Part shown: piece by piece, positions 26,632 to 35,630 of the stretch
Numbering within the stretch: the first letter of the stretch is position 1
Layout: each line of letters opens with the position of its first letter
Source: Agrobacterium vitis
GTDB lineage: Bacteria > Pseudomonadota > Alphaproteobacteria > Rhizobiales > Rhizobiaceae
DNA: 64,000 bases
Assembly (NCBI RefSeq): GCF_013337045.2
Contig: NZ_CP118262.1
Span: forward strand, 1 to 64,000
Reading direction: 5' to 3'
Program-made: the position numbers and the translations under genes
The notes under the pieces: model-generated
What the model was told of the DNA's origin: nothing
Database searches by the model: none
The model's input: only the letters and a program-made list of their open reading frames with translations

Positions 26632-28140
26632 ATGATGGATCTGATCTCGAATCTTGCCCTTGGCTTCGAAACGGCTCTCACGCCGATAAACATCGTCTGG
26701 TGTTTCGTTGGCGTACTGCTCGGCACGCTCGTTGGCGTATTGCCCGGCATCGGGCCGACAGCGACGATCGCGATGCTTCTGCCGATCACGTTTACATTCT
26801 CCCCGGTAACGTCCTTGATCATGCTTTCGGGCATCTACTACGGCGCCCAGTATGGTGGGTCCACAACAGCAATCCTCATCAACCTGCCGGGGGAAAGTTC
26901 TTCCGCTGTCACAGCGATCGATGGCTATCAGATGGCCCGAAAGGGTCGTGCCGGCCAAGCATTGGCAACCGCGGCGCTCGGATCCTTCTTCGCAGGCTGC
27001 GTGGCAACAATGCTGTTGGCGATCGCGGCTCCGCCGCTTGCCTCCATCGCGCTCGAATTTGGCGCGCCGGAATATTTTGCCCTGATCGTTCTCGGGCTGC
27101 TCGTTTCGATCTCACTCGCTCACGGTTCGGTCCTCAAGGCGCTGGGCATGATCGTCATCGGCTTGCTGCTTGGGACGGTGGGCCAGGACATCTATACGGG
27201 CGAGGAGCGCTTCACGTTCGGTCGCCTGGAATTGTCGCAGGGGATCAACTTTGTTTCGATTGCTGTTGGAATATTCGGGGTCTCCGAAATCTTCCGCAAC
27301 CTTCAGAACGAGCACACGCGCGAAATCGGAGTGAAACACGTCACGAACCTTTGGCTGACGAGAGACGATTTCCGGCGGATTATCGGCCCTGTATTGCGGG
27401 GAACGGCGCTTGGCTCGCTTCTCGGCGTATTGCCGGGCGGCGGTCACGTATTGGCGTCCTTTGCCAGCTATTCGGTCGAGAAGAACCTGTCGAAAAATCC
27501 GGCCGAATTTGGCCATGGCGCGATCGAAGGCGTGGCGGGACCCGAAAGCGCCAACAACGCTGCGGCGCAGACGTCCTTCATTCCGCTGCTTACCCTCGGC
27601 ATTCCGGCCCATCCAGTCATGGCACTCATTGTTGGCGCCTTTATCCTGCAGGGGATCACGCCGGGGCCGGACGTCATTACCAGCCAGCCGGCGCTGTTCT
27701 GGGGCATCATCGCATCGATGTGGATCGGTAACCTGTTGCTGGTGATCCTCAACCTGCCGCTGATCGGGCTGTGGGTGAAGATGCTGACCATTCCCTACCG
27801 CATGCTGTTTCCGGCCATCGTCATCTTTGCCTCGATCGGATGTTATTCCATCAACAACAACCCCTTCGACGTCTATGCAATCATCGTCTCGGGCATACTT
27901 GGCTACGTGCTGATCCGTGTGGGCTGCGAACCGGCACCCCTTCTGCTGGGATTCGTTCTGGGGCCGCTGCTCGAGGAGCATCTCCGGCGGGCGATGATCA
28001 TCTCCCGCGGCGACGCGACGGTGTTCGTCACAAACCCGATCGCTGCATCGCTGCTCGGCCTGGGTCTGGTCTGCGTAATCCTGGCGCTCCTACCGTCGAT
28101 ACGTTCCAAGCGCGATCAGGTGTTCGTAGAGGATGACTGA
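26632..28140 (+). CDS. tctA: TctA, large membrane subunit of tripartite tricarboxylate transporter
   Basis: 502 aa, about 11-12 membrane segments. LLGTLVGVLPGIGPTATIAMLLPITF and YYGAQYGGSTTAILINLPGESSS are the conserved TctA loops. The start at 26632 (MMDLISNLALGFETA) follows gaggtg. A longer upstream frame overlaps tctB and is unlikely. With TctB and TctC it makes a secondary carboxylate importer, the second uptake route in the tartrate region besides TtuB. Confidence 0.94.
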   Translation: MMDLISNLALGFETALTPINIVWCFVGVLLGTLVGVLPGIGPTATIAMLLPITFTFSPVTSLIMLSGIYYGAQYGGSTTAILINLPGESSSAVTAIDGYQMARKGRAGQALATAALGSFFAGCVATMLLAIAAPPLASIALEFGAPEYFALIVLGLLVSISLAHGSVLKALGMIVIGLLLGTVGQDIYTGEERFTFGRLELSQGINFVSIAVGIFGVSEIFRNLQNEHTREIGVKHVTNLWLTRDDFRRIIGPVLRGTALGSLLGVLPGGGHVLASFASYSVEKNLSKNPAEFGHGAIEGVAGPESANNAAAQTSFIPLLTLGIPAHPVMALIVGAFILQGITPGPDVITSQPALFWGIIASMWIGNLLLVILNLPLIGLWVKMLTIPYRMLFPAIVIFASIGCYSINNNPFDVYAIIVSGILGYVLIRVGCEPAPLLLGFVLGPLLEEHLRRAMIISRGDATVFVTNPIAASLLGLGLVCVILALLPSIRSKRDQVFVEDD

Positions 28141-28370
28141 TGCCGGACATTTTCATGTCCCCGGGCGCCAGGGCGAGTTTTCAAGTGATGGGGTGTAAGA
28201 GCTACCTTCTTTCGCGAACGCCGAATGGTGTGATTATTTTCTATAATAAACTTTCGCCGCCCAGTTGCTGTAGCAGGCTTGCAGATCAAAGGCTTAACCG
28301 AAACAACTGGAACCGAAAGTTCGATTCCCGTCAAGGCGAGGCCATCAAACACCCCCTGATCTTTATGGAA

Positions 28371-28844
28371 TCACGCCGCGATATCCGCGACGTTGCTCTC
28401 GTTCTTCCCCATCATCGCCTCACGTACTTGCTGCCGCAACCATGCGCAGCCCAGATCGCTGTCCATGTGGAGCGGCCAAACCATTGCCACGGGTGGAAAA
28501 GAAAGCGCCAGTGGCACTGGGCTGACCTCAAGTCCCAACAGCGGGCCATAACGAAGTGCAATACGCGATGATACGGTGGCAATGACCGCAGATGAACGCG
28601 CCGTTGCCAATATCGACATGAAATCGGGAGCTGCCGCAACGACTTCCAATTCTGCACCTGCATGCTCCAGCGCATCCTTGACGCAGCCATGCAGGCTGTC
28701 CGTCTGCGAGATCACCGCATGTTGTGCGGCCATATAGGCATCAAGATCCACCGGATTGGAGAGCTTCAGCAATTGAGGATTGAAACAGCATAATACGCTG
28801 GATTGATAAAGCGGTTCGGAATGGTGTCGTGAATCCGGCAGGTA
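28371..28844 (-). pseudogene. LysR-family regulator, 3' half only, cut by Tn3-family element
   Basis: About 155 codons encode the second half of a LysR ligand-binding domain (PVDLDAYMAAQHAVISQTDSLHGCVKDALEHAG, then APDFMSILATARSSAVIATVSSRIA and QQVREAMMGK at the end). The frame enters the Tn3 terminal repeat at 28845 and the N-terminal half is not found on the other side of the element. The fragment cannot make a regulator. Confidence 0.85.
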
Positions 28845-28882
28845 GGGGTCAGAACAAGAGCAGTGCAAAATCGTACGCTAAG
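28845..28882 (+). repeat. Tn3-family terminal inverted repeat, left
   Basis: 38 bp starting GGGGTCAGAACAAGAGCAGT; two mismatches against the right end. Confidence 0.92.
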
Positions 28883-30683
28883 GGCGAACGGAATGAGAAC
28901 TTATGCGACCCGCCGTAGGCCGACTGGCAGACGGAGCGGTCGAAATCCGTTGGGCATCTGATGTTCGGCATCCCAGGTGTAGATGCCTGTAAGGTTGATA
29001 TGTTCCCAACTCAGCGGCGAGATGTGCTTCAACAGAGTATCAGGAATGTCTCGTCCCGCTCGTTTCAGCTGTGTGACCGCGCGATCAAGATAGACCGTAT
29101 TCCAGTGCACGATTGCACTGACGACGAGATTGAGCCCTGAGGCGCGGAATGCTTGGCTCTCGAACGACCGGTCGCGGATCTCGCCCCGCTCGTGGAAGAA
29201 CACAGCCCGTTTCATCTTATGGGCGGCCTCGCCCTTGTTGAGACCGGCTTGGCATCTCCGCCGTAGTGCCGGACTTGAGTACCATTCGATCATGAAGAGC
29301 GACCTTTCGATACGGCCGAGCTCGCGGAGCGCCCTCGCAAGATGGCTTTGCTTAGGCGACGCAGACAGCCTCTTGAGTATCGTAGACGGCACCACGGACC
29401 GCGTCGTGATCGACGCAGCGAGATGGAGCAGATCGTCCCAATGATCGAGAATCAGACTGGTATTGATCGGAGCCCCGATGTGGTTCGACAGCGCCGGATA
29501 TGCACCGCTCTTTTCTAGCGTGTGGAACTTCCGGTCTTTGAGATTGCGCAGTCGCGGTGAGAACCGCTTTCCGATCAAGGCGAAGAGCCCGAAGATATGA
29601 TCACTCGCGCCGCCTGTGTCGGTAAAGTGTTCATGGATATCGAGGACAGTGTCCTGATCGAATAGCCCATCGAGCACATACGCCGCCTCGCTCTCGGTGG
29701 GACTGATGGGCAAAATGCTGAAGTAGCCGTATTGATCTGACAGATGGCTATAGAATTTCGATCCGGGCTCGCTACTGTAATGCAAATTGATGTCGCCGCG
29801 CTTTGCAGCCCGGTCGCTCGCACGGAAGAATTGGCCATCGGACGATGACGTCGTGCCATTGCCCCAAAGGCGCGAATGCGGATGCTGGGTGTGGGCATCG
29901 GTGATGCACGCTTGAGCCGTGCGGTATGTCTCCGATCGGGCGTGGAATGTGCGCATCCACCCAATCTGGTGAGCGCTAATCCCCTTGGAGGCACCCGCCA
30001 TTCGTTTGGGGCCAAGGTTCGTAGCATCGGCCAGTACACCAGCGAGCATTGCAGAAACATTTTTTGGGACGTCGCCGGTCCGAACATGCGTGAAGTGATC
30101 CGCAAAGCCGGTCCATTCATGCACTTCCCTTAACAGGTCGGGAACCTCGACCAACGGATACATATCGCTGATCTCGGCATTCAGTGCCTCCGCGGCCACA
30201 GGGATTTCGCTGGCAGTTGGTGTGATTATCAAGGTTCCGGCTTCAAGACGAACTCCTTCGAGCTTTCCGGATCGTGCCCTGTGCGCCAGACGCTGCAGGT
30301 TGAACTCGAGCATCTGACTCGCTTCGGCAAGCCACTGCGCGCCGTCGCTCTGGACCCCCAAACCGAGACGATCTTCTTCCTTCATCGTGATGAATGTTGT
30401 TCGCGGCATCAGATGCTCATCAATGGGCCGGAAAGATCGGCTGCCATCGACCCAGATCTCCGCAGATCGAAGCCGGTCTCGCAAAGAAGCGAGCGTTGCG
30501 ATCTCGTAGAGACGGCGATCGGGTTTTTCCCGTTCGAAGATGAGCCGGCGCTCAGTTTGGCTAAGGTGGGTGAGCGGGACGCGATCAGGGAGTGGCCGCC
30601 GCTTTTCGGCATAAAGCCGTTTAAGCAGTCCAATTGCCGCTAAAAGTGGATCGTGGCGACGCGCCGAGCGGAACGTGAATGCC

Positions 30684-31579
30684 TGAGAGTCGGACTCGAA
30701 AAGTCCTCAACGATATCGATACCTTGCGAGCCGTCTGGTTATCAGGCGAATGTGGGCGATCATGATCCATGCCTCGGCTGATGCGATGGAGCGTTCGACG
30801 TCCTTGGCCAATCTTCGGCATCTACCGAGCCAGGCGAAGGTCCGCTCGACCACCCAGCGACGCGGTAGAACCTCGAAGCCTTTCGCCTTGTCTGATCGCT
30901 TGATGATCTCAATCGTCCAGCGCCCGATCTTCTTCAGCCGTTGCTTCAACTTGTTGCCCGCGTAACCACCATCGGCGAAGACGTGTAGCAACCATGGCCA
31001 CCTGTGGCGGATGGATTTAAGGAGATCGGGAGCGCCATCGCGATCCTGGATGTCGGCGCTGTGAACCATGAGACCGACCATCAGACCAAGCGTATCGACG
31101 ATGATATGGCGCTTGCGCCCTTTAGTTTTCTTGCCCGCATCATAGCCTCGTATGCCACCGCTTTCCGTGGTTTTCACGCTCTGGCTATCGATCACACCGG
31201 CCGTCGGACTTGCCTCTCTGCCCTCCAGCTCGCGGGCCTCCATCACCAGATGATGGTTGACGCGCGCCCAAAGTCCCAGCGCGCGCCATTCATAGAAATA
31301 ACGCTGGACGGTCGAACAGGGCGGGAAATCCTTCGGCAGCATGCGCCACTGGCAACCAGTCGTGGCGATGTAAAGCAGAGCGTCGACGACCTCGCGCAAA
31401 TCAGTGGTGCGGGGGCGGCCCAAGCGGCGGGGCATCGGCAGAAAAGGCTCCATCAAAAGCCATTCCCGATCTGTCATGTCACTTGCGTAGCGTGCCGTTC
31501 GCCGGGCATATTGCCGACGGGTGATTTCAGTCCAGGCCATCGTGAACTCCATCGAATCTTTGCAAATCCGAAGGAATCA
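30684..31579 (-). mobile_element. IS5-family (IS1031-like) insertion sequence inside Tn3 tnpA
   Basis: About 0.9 kb with one transposase gene. The ends share an imperfect inverted core: TCGGACTCGAAAAG (30690-30703, plus strand) against TCGGATTTGCAAAG (31571-31558, minus strand). Outer limits are good to a few bases; no clear target duplication was resolved. Confidence 0.85.
30707..31540 (-). CDS. IS5-family transposase
   Basis: 277 aa from ATG 31540 with ggag upstream. MTDREWLLMEPFLPMPRRLGRPRTTDLREVVDALLYIATTGCQWRMLPKDFPPCSTVQRYFYEWR then GVIDSQSVKTTESGG, HVFADGGYAGNKL and RRWVVERTFAWLGRCRRL give the DDE residues (D in VIDSQS, D in FADGGY, E in VERTF). Single uninterrupted frame, unlike two-frame IS427 members. 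Appears functional. Confidence 0.94.
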   Translation of the reverse strand: MAWTEITRRQYARRTARYASDMTDREWLLMEPFLPMPRRLGRPRTTDLREVVDALLYIATTGCQWRMLPKDFPPCSTVQRYFYEWRALGLWARVNHHLVMEARELEGREASPTAGVIDSQSVKTTESGGIRGYDAGKKTKGRKRHIIVDTLGLMVGLMVHSADIQDRDGAPDLLKSIRHRWPWLLHVFADGGYAGNKLKQRLKKIGRWTIEIIKRSDKAKGFEVLPRRWVVERTFAWLGRCRRLAKDVERSIASAEAWIMIAHIRLITRRLARYRYR

Positions 31580-32958
31580 TAACCTGTTGAAATCACCCAC
31601 TTCTTTTTGAGGCAGCTTCTGAAGGAATGCACCAGTGTATTTGTGGACGGTCGCATATTGCTCGGCTGCTACGGTCAACGACGGCGCCTCGTTGTCGTCG
31701 ACCATCGACTCCAGTTCAGGTTTCATCCGAAGCAGTCGGTCCCAGCCGACTCTTTGGTCGAGAACAGCCAATGCATTCCGACCATGGTCGTTGGCGGACT
31801 GCAGCGCGGAGATGGTATCGAGGAACATGCGCAGCGCTTTGGCGGTGTTCGCTCTGCAGTCCATTTGCCGCTGCTTCTTTCGGTTGTTGGCTTGCGAGAA
31901 CAACTTACCCATTAGTTTGATGAACATCGTCACCGCATCGTCCGTGAGCTTCTGGCAAAGCTTGATGACTTGAGCCACAATCAGAGCGTGGCGACGGCTG
32001 GCATTGAAGTCGTTGGCAAGCCAGGCCGGGGTTGCGTTACCCTCCCGGATCATCTGGTCCCACCGTCCTGCTGATATGCGCGCCTGTAACGTCGGATCGA
32101 TCTCCAGCCGCCGCAGAAAGGCTATCCGCTCTGTCAGCCCGACCAGATTCGACGCACTTGGTGCTTCTGGCGCTGAGCGTAGCCAATGGAAGCGCGTCTG
32201 GCCGATCGACGGGTCCACTTCTAACAGCCGGTCCAATGATCGGAACGTATCGAGCGGGATGTCTTTAATCAGAGTTGTCTCTGCCCAACGGCGAGCTATC
32301 GCACGGCCGGCAAGGCCAATCCGTTCGATCGTGTCGATCGCCGGTAGAAGAGCGCCGCGTTCACGAAACGCGGCGACAACTGAACTGACTATCGCAGCAC
32401 CGTCGTCGGACGTGGTCGACGCATGAATTGCCACCAACAACGCGGCGCGGCGATCTTGTAGCGTCGCGCTTCTCGTATCCAGATACATCATTAGCCGTGC
32501 TGTGTGATCCCGACGGGTTTCTTCACGGCGTGCATAGAGCGAAAATGCTTCCGGGGCGGCGCCGATCTGATCAGCAACAAATCTCAGCATGGCGCGTGGC
32601 GGAATTTCTTCTGCCCCCAGCACTCGACCCGGGTATCGCATCAGACATAGCTGAATGGCAAAGCCGAGCCGGTTGTGATTACGTCTCCGCAGTTCGATCT
32701 CCAGGCGATCCGCCAATGACAACGAATAGTGTCGGATCAGGCTGTCCTCGTCGACTGGTATGTCGATAAGCTTTCGACGATCTTGATCTTTGAGAAGCTT
32801 GCGCTTTGCCATTGCCTGACTCCATCCATGACCAATCTGCGCTGAGCGTCGTCGAGTCGGGCCGGACAGCGAAATCAAAACTGGCGCATGTCGATGGCAA
32901 TCCACAGAGATCGAATGCCTAAAACCCGAGCTATGGCATTGTTCACGCTTCGTTCGGG

Positions 32959-32996
32959 CTTAGCGTACGATTTCGAACTGCTCTTGTTCTGACCCC
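32959..32996 (-). repeat. Tn3-family terminal inverted repeat, right
   Basis: 38 bp, reverse complement of the left end with two mismatches. Confidence 0.92.
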
Positions 32997-32998
32997 AC

Positions 32999-33766
32999 AT
33001 TGATGAGGAATTGCACCGTGAATCCCTGACGCACGAACAGGTCCAGAAAATCGTTGAGTACAAGAGCACGATGGGCAACATCCTTGGACCTGAGGAATTT
33101 GCGCGCTTGAGCAAGAGCAATGTGCTGCAAAACAGTGACTCAGATTTCATCATGCGGGTCGCTGAGAATATGAAGGCACAGCCCGAGGAATGGCGTGGCT
33201 TAGCTTACCTCAACTCCGATAATCCCGACCATTGGGATCGATTGCTTTATTTGATCATAAATCTCAGCCCGGCGGGATGGGATGTGAAATTCAGTAAGCT
33301 TGTCTCCTTTGTGAAAATTCTCTCGAGAAACTGGCGCCGGGAAATTCCGGATCTATTGCTGGAGCTTGATGATGAGGGAATTGACGTGGAGTTGTTCTTT
33401 CAGCTTGAACGTACGGTAACGTTCAAGCTCACTACTTTGCTGAGCGACGCCAATGAACTTCACAAGGTCATCGTCGATCCCAATGTAGATGTGTCACCTT
33501 TTATTGCGCGACTGGGGCATGCGTTTTTGCCCGGCGCCGTTTATCAGCTAGAAGAGTACGGGCTACCAAGAATGATTTCGCGAAAAATTCATCGGAGCGG
33601 CGCCATGAATTTCAACGACCCCAGCCTTGATCTGCCCACCGCGATAAAAGCTTTTCAGTCGATAGGCTTGGAAACTATCAGCAAAATACCTAGCCTTTCC
33701 CGTTTTGACGTATATGTACTGAAGTTCTTTTATGAAGGGATCACTCAGGATCCAATCAAGAGTTAG
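32999..33766 (+). pseudogene. 3' remnant of an unrecognised larger gene
   Basis: About 255 open codons beginning at the edge of the Tn3 right repeat; upstream in frame the first stop lies inside the repeat. The only early starts are a TTG at 33011 and later codons, with no ribosome site. The sequence (HEQVQKIVEYKSTMGNILGPEEFARLSK...; EEYGLPRMISRKIHRSG; LSRFDVYVLKFFYEGIT at the end) reads like the C-terminal part of a large protein, possibly helicase-associated, but I do not recognise the family. Lower GC than neighbours. Confidence 0.65.
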
Positions 33767-33786
33767 CCTTCGACTATAATGATCAA

Positions 33787-34116
33787 TTAGACAGCGTCGC
33801 TGACACGCATTTCAACATTCAACCCAGCAGCAGCAGCCATATTGATCAACGTGTCCAAGCCGAAAACGCCTACCTCGTGCCGGAGCAGATCTGACACACG
33901 AGGCTGAGTTACGCCAAGTAGCCGGGCAGCTTCCGCCTGCGTCCAACCCTTTGCTTTCACACGGCTCCCAATCGCCGTGATTAAAATCACACGCAATTTC
34001 ATGTTTTGGGCACATGCGGAGTCTCCATCCGCTGGATTGGTCGCATTGGCTATGCTTTTTTCGCCCCCCGAAACCACACGCTTGGAGGTGGTCTCATGGT
34101 AGGGTCTAGGCGCCAT
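33787..34116 (-). CDS. HTH_37/XRE-type regulator, antitoxin-like
   Basis: 109 aa. N-terminal VVSGGEKSIANATNPADGD then a Cro/C1-type helix-turn-helix RVKAKGWTQAEAARLLGVTQPRVSDLLRHEVGVFGLDTLINMAAAAGLNVEMRV. This is the layout of HigA-like HTH_37 antitoxins, which pair with RelE-type toxins; no such toxin is adjacent. Instead it overlaps the end of the SLOG gene by 11 bp and is third in a three-gene operon, so it is likely the operon's own regulator. Confidence 0.82.
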   Translation of the reverse strand: MAPRPYHETTSKRVVSGGEKSIANATNPADGDSACAQNMKLRVILITAIGSRVKAKGWTQAEAARLLGVTQPRVSDLLRHEVGVFGLDTLINMAAAAGLNVEMRVSDAV

Positions 34117-34717
34117 ATGGGGTGCGTTTTTTTTTGCTCTTTTGCTCTAGCTCGCTGTCGTTGACATCGAGAGTGAATTGCTTTTGCGATATGTCCGCAA
34201 TTTTCGAGGATAGGCCGATCTTTTCCTCTGCTTTGGTACGAGCGTGGTCGGACATAAACGTAAGCAGGTAGTTCAACCCCTCTTCGTCAGCGACAGTGAC
34301 GAAATCCTTATTTTTATTTACGAACACAACGGACTTTTTGTCTTCTTTTATTAGCTGAATGACATTGCTCAGTGTGCCTGTGCTCTTGCAATCCCAAACC
34401 ATTAGGCCGTAATTGCTGGCGTGGGCCATCTCGATGTCTTTAGCAGTGTAAAAGGCTCGACTACCGGGCGGCGCTTTCGGGTGAATATGAGTGACCGGCC
34501 ATTCAGCCAAGTTATTGCGCGGCCGATCACCGCTGCAAAAGACGGTCACTCTCTTAGCGCCATACTCAACAAGGCACTGTTGGATCGATGTATCCGCGCC
34601 GTCTGCGTCTCCGACGACAATATCGAGGTCGGACGCGACGATCTTCTCAATCCTACTTTTAACTTTCTCATGCAGGCGGCTGATTGATATGGAACCTGCG
34701 ATAAAAACGGTGTTCAT
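34106..34717 (-). CDS. SLOG-domain (Rossmann, DprA/LOG-like) protein
   Basis: 203 aa. MNTVFIAGSISISRL opens a Rossmann strand; DIVVGDADGADTSIQQCLVEYG matches the glycine-rich nucleotide loop of SLOG proteins, and AHASNYGLMVWDCKSTGTLSNVIQL the second conserved loop. SLOG domains bind or cleave nucleotides and recur in nucleotide-signalling immune systems (family knowledge). The last 50 residues are charged. Start is 4 bp after the phosphoribosyltransferase stop. Exact activity unknown. Confidence 0.75.
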   Translation of the reverse strand: MNTVFIAGSISISRLHEKVKSRIEKIVASDLDIVVGDADGADTSIQQCLVEYGAKRVTVFCSGDRPRNNLAEWPVTHIHPKAPPGSRAFYTAKDIEMAHASNYGLMVWDCKSTGTLSNVIQLIKEDKKSVVFVNKNKDFVTVADEEGLNYLLTFMSDHARTKAEEKIGLSSKIADISQKQFTLDVNDSELEQKSKKKRTPYGA

Positions 34718-34721
34718 TGGC

Positions 34722-35312
34722 TCACTTCCAAGTCACGGCAACAGCGTAGACCCGTGCGATCTTCGGGTAGGTCTTAAGTGTTTTACACACCGCGTCCATC
34801 GTTGCGCCAGTATCATATAGGTCATCTAACAGTAAGGCGTTCCAACTACCATCGCCAGAAATCTGATCGTTAATCGAAAAACGCCCAGCGAGCGCGGCAT
34901 CCTTTTCTGCCTTTGTGTTTAAATTCTTGAGCGGCGTGCCGCCCTCAGGAGCCGGAGCCTTTACGATGATGTTGTTGAACACGCTGGCGTCAATGACCTT
35001 GGCCAGTTCGTTGGCGATCTCATCGACAGGTTGTCTGGCACGCAGGGTGGACGCAGGCATGGGTACTATCAACCCTATCGTTTCAAATAGTGGTAGAATT
35101 GACGTCTTAATTTGGGCGGCTATCGGTCCAGCCTGCGACCAGTCATTGCGATATTTGAGCTGATAAAGTGCTTCTCCGGGCTCTGACCTGGTGGTGTCAT
35201 AAGTAGGGTGGCCAAATTCATTGTGCCCGGTGAAGGTGCTGTGGAGAGAATGCTTGTGTAATGCGTATCCCAAATCCCAGGATCCTGTGATTTGCTTTAT
35301 CTGAACTTGCAT
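34722..35312 (-). CDS. ComF-like phosphoribosyltransferase
   Basis: 196 aa from ATG 35312; a GTG at 35336 is an alternative. EALYQLKYRNDWSQAGPIAAQI, IVPMPASTLRARQPVDEIANELAKVI and the PRPP loop LLLDDLYDTGATMDAVCKTLK are the ComFC-type PRTase core. The N-terminus (WDLGYALHKHSLHST...) lacks the zinc ribbon of ComF. First gene of a tight operon with SLOG and HTH genes. Predicted to handle PRPP and a base or nucleotide; no known competence partner is near. Confidence 0.8.
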   Translation of the reverse strand: MQVQIKQITGSWDLGYALHKHSLHSTFTGHNEFGHPTYDTTRSEPGEALYQLKYRNDWSQAGPIAAQIKTSILPLFETIGLIVPMPASTLRARQPVDEIANELAKVIDASVFNNIIVKAPAPEGGTPLKNLNTKAEKDAALAGRFSINDQISGDGSWNALLLDDLYDTGATMDAVCKTLKTYPKIARVYAVAVTWK

Positions 35313-35630
35313 AAATTTGAACCCCCATGACGCCACCTCTGGTTGAGGACTATGTAATATATTGCTTAGAATGCAAGGCGAATGCGGGTTGCGGCATAAT
35401 GTTAAAGTTGAACTTCTCTACGCCGGGGGGTAGCCGGAGAGCCGACAGGCAAGGGCTGGCTGCAAAGCTCGGAATTGCGGCGCCGCTCGGCCGAATCGCC
35501 TTAAGCGTGTATGTCTATATGGAGATTTGTAAGGGGAGTGCGTCGATCCATCTTGACCGGTCACTGTGCATCCGTATTGCGGCGCCCGCAGGAACGATGC
35601 TAGCCAGCCCAAGACGTTGCACAGGAGCGT

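Larger units (their letters stand above)
28901..32812 (-). pseudogene. tnpA: Tn3-family transposase TnpA, split by an IS
   Basis: The 5' part (32812 down to about 31580) starts MAKRKLLKDQDRRKL with a DUF4158-like DNA-binding region and ends at KLPQKEVGDFNRL. The 3' part (about 30682 down to 28901) begins [23 protein letters not shown] and holds the DDE domain ([38 protein letters not shown] segment, [16 protein letters not shown]). Both halves are intact; only the IS5-family insertion separates them. The element can move only if transposase is supplied in trans. Confidence 0.9.
28845..32996 (-). mobile_element. Tn3-family element carrying only tnpA, interrupted by an IS5-family element
   Basis: Ends are 38-bp inverted repeats at 28845-28882 and 32959-32996 beginning GGGGTCAGAACAAG, with 36 of 38 bases matching. 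Without the inserted IS it would be about 3.25 kb. It holds one transposase gene and no resolvase, resolution site or cargo, like the IS-type members of the family. The 5-bp flanks (aggta and acatt) do not match, so the expected target duplication is missing and the two host sides were not originally joined. Confidence 0.92.

Noticed and set aside
28319..28335. gttcgattcccgtc resembles a tRNA T-arm
   Set aside because: The flanking stem does not pair and no acceptor, D or anticodon arms are found.
30684..31579. Target-site duplication for the IS5-family element
   Set aside because: Flanks gtta and ctca/cagg do not give a consistent duplication together with an in-frame tnpA, so none is claimed.
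33787..34116. Toxin-antitoxin pair
   Set aside because: The HTH protein looks antitoxin-like, but no RelE/HigB-type toxin gene is adjacent; the neighbour is a SLOG gene.
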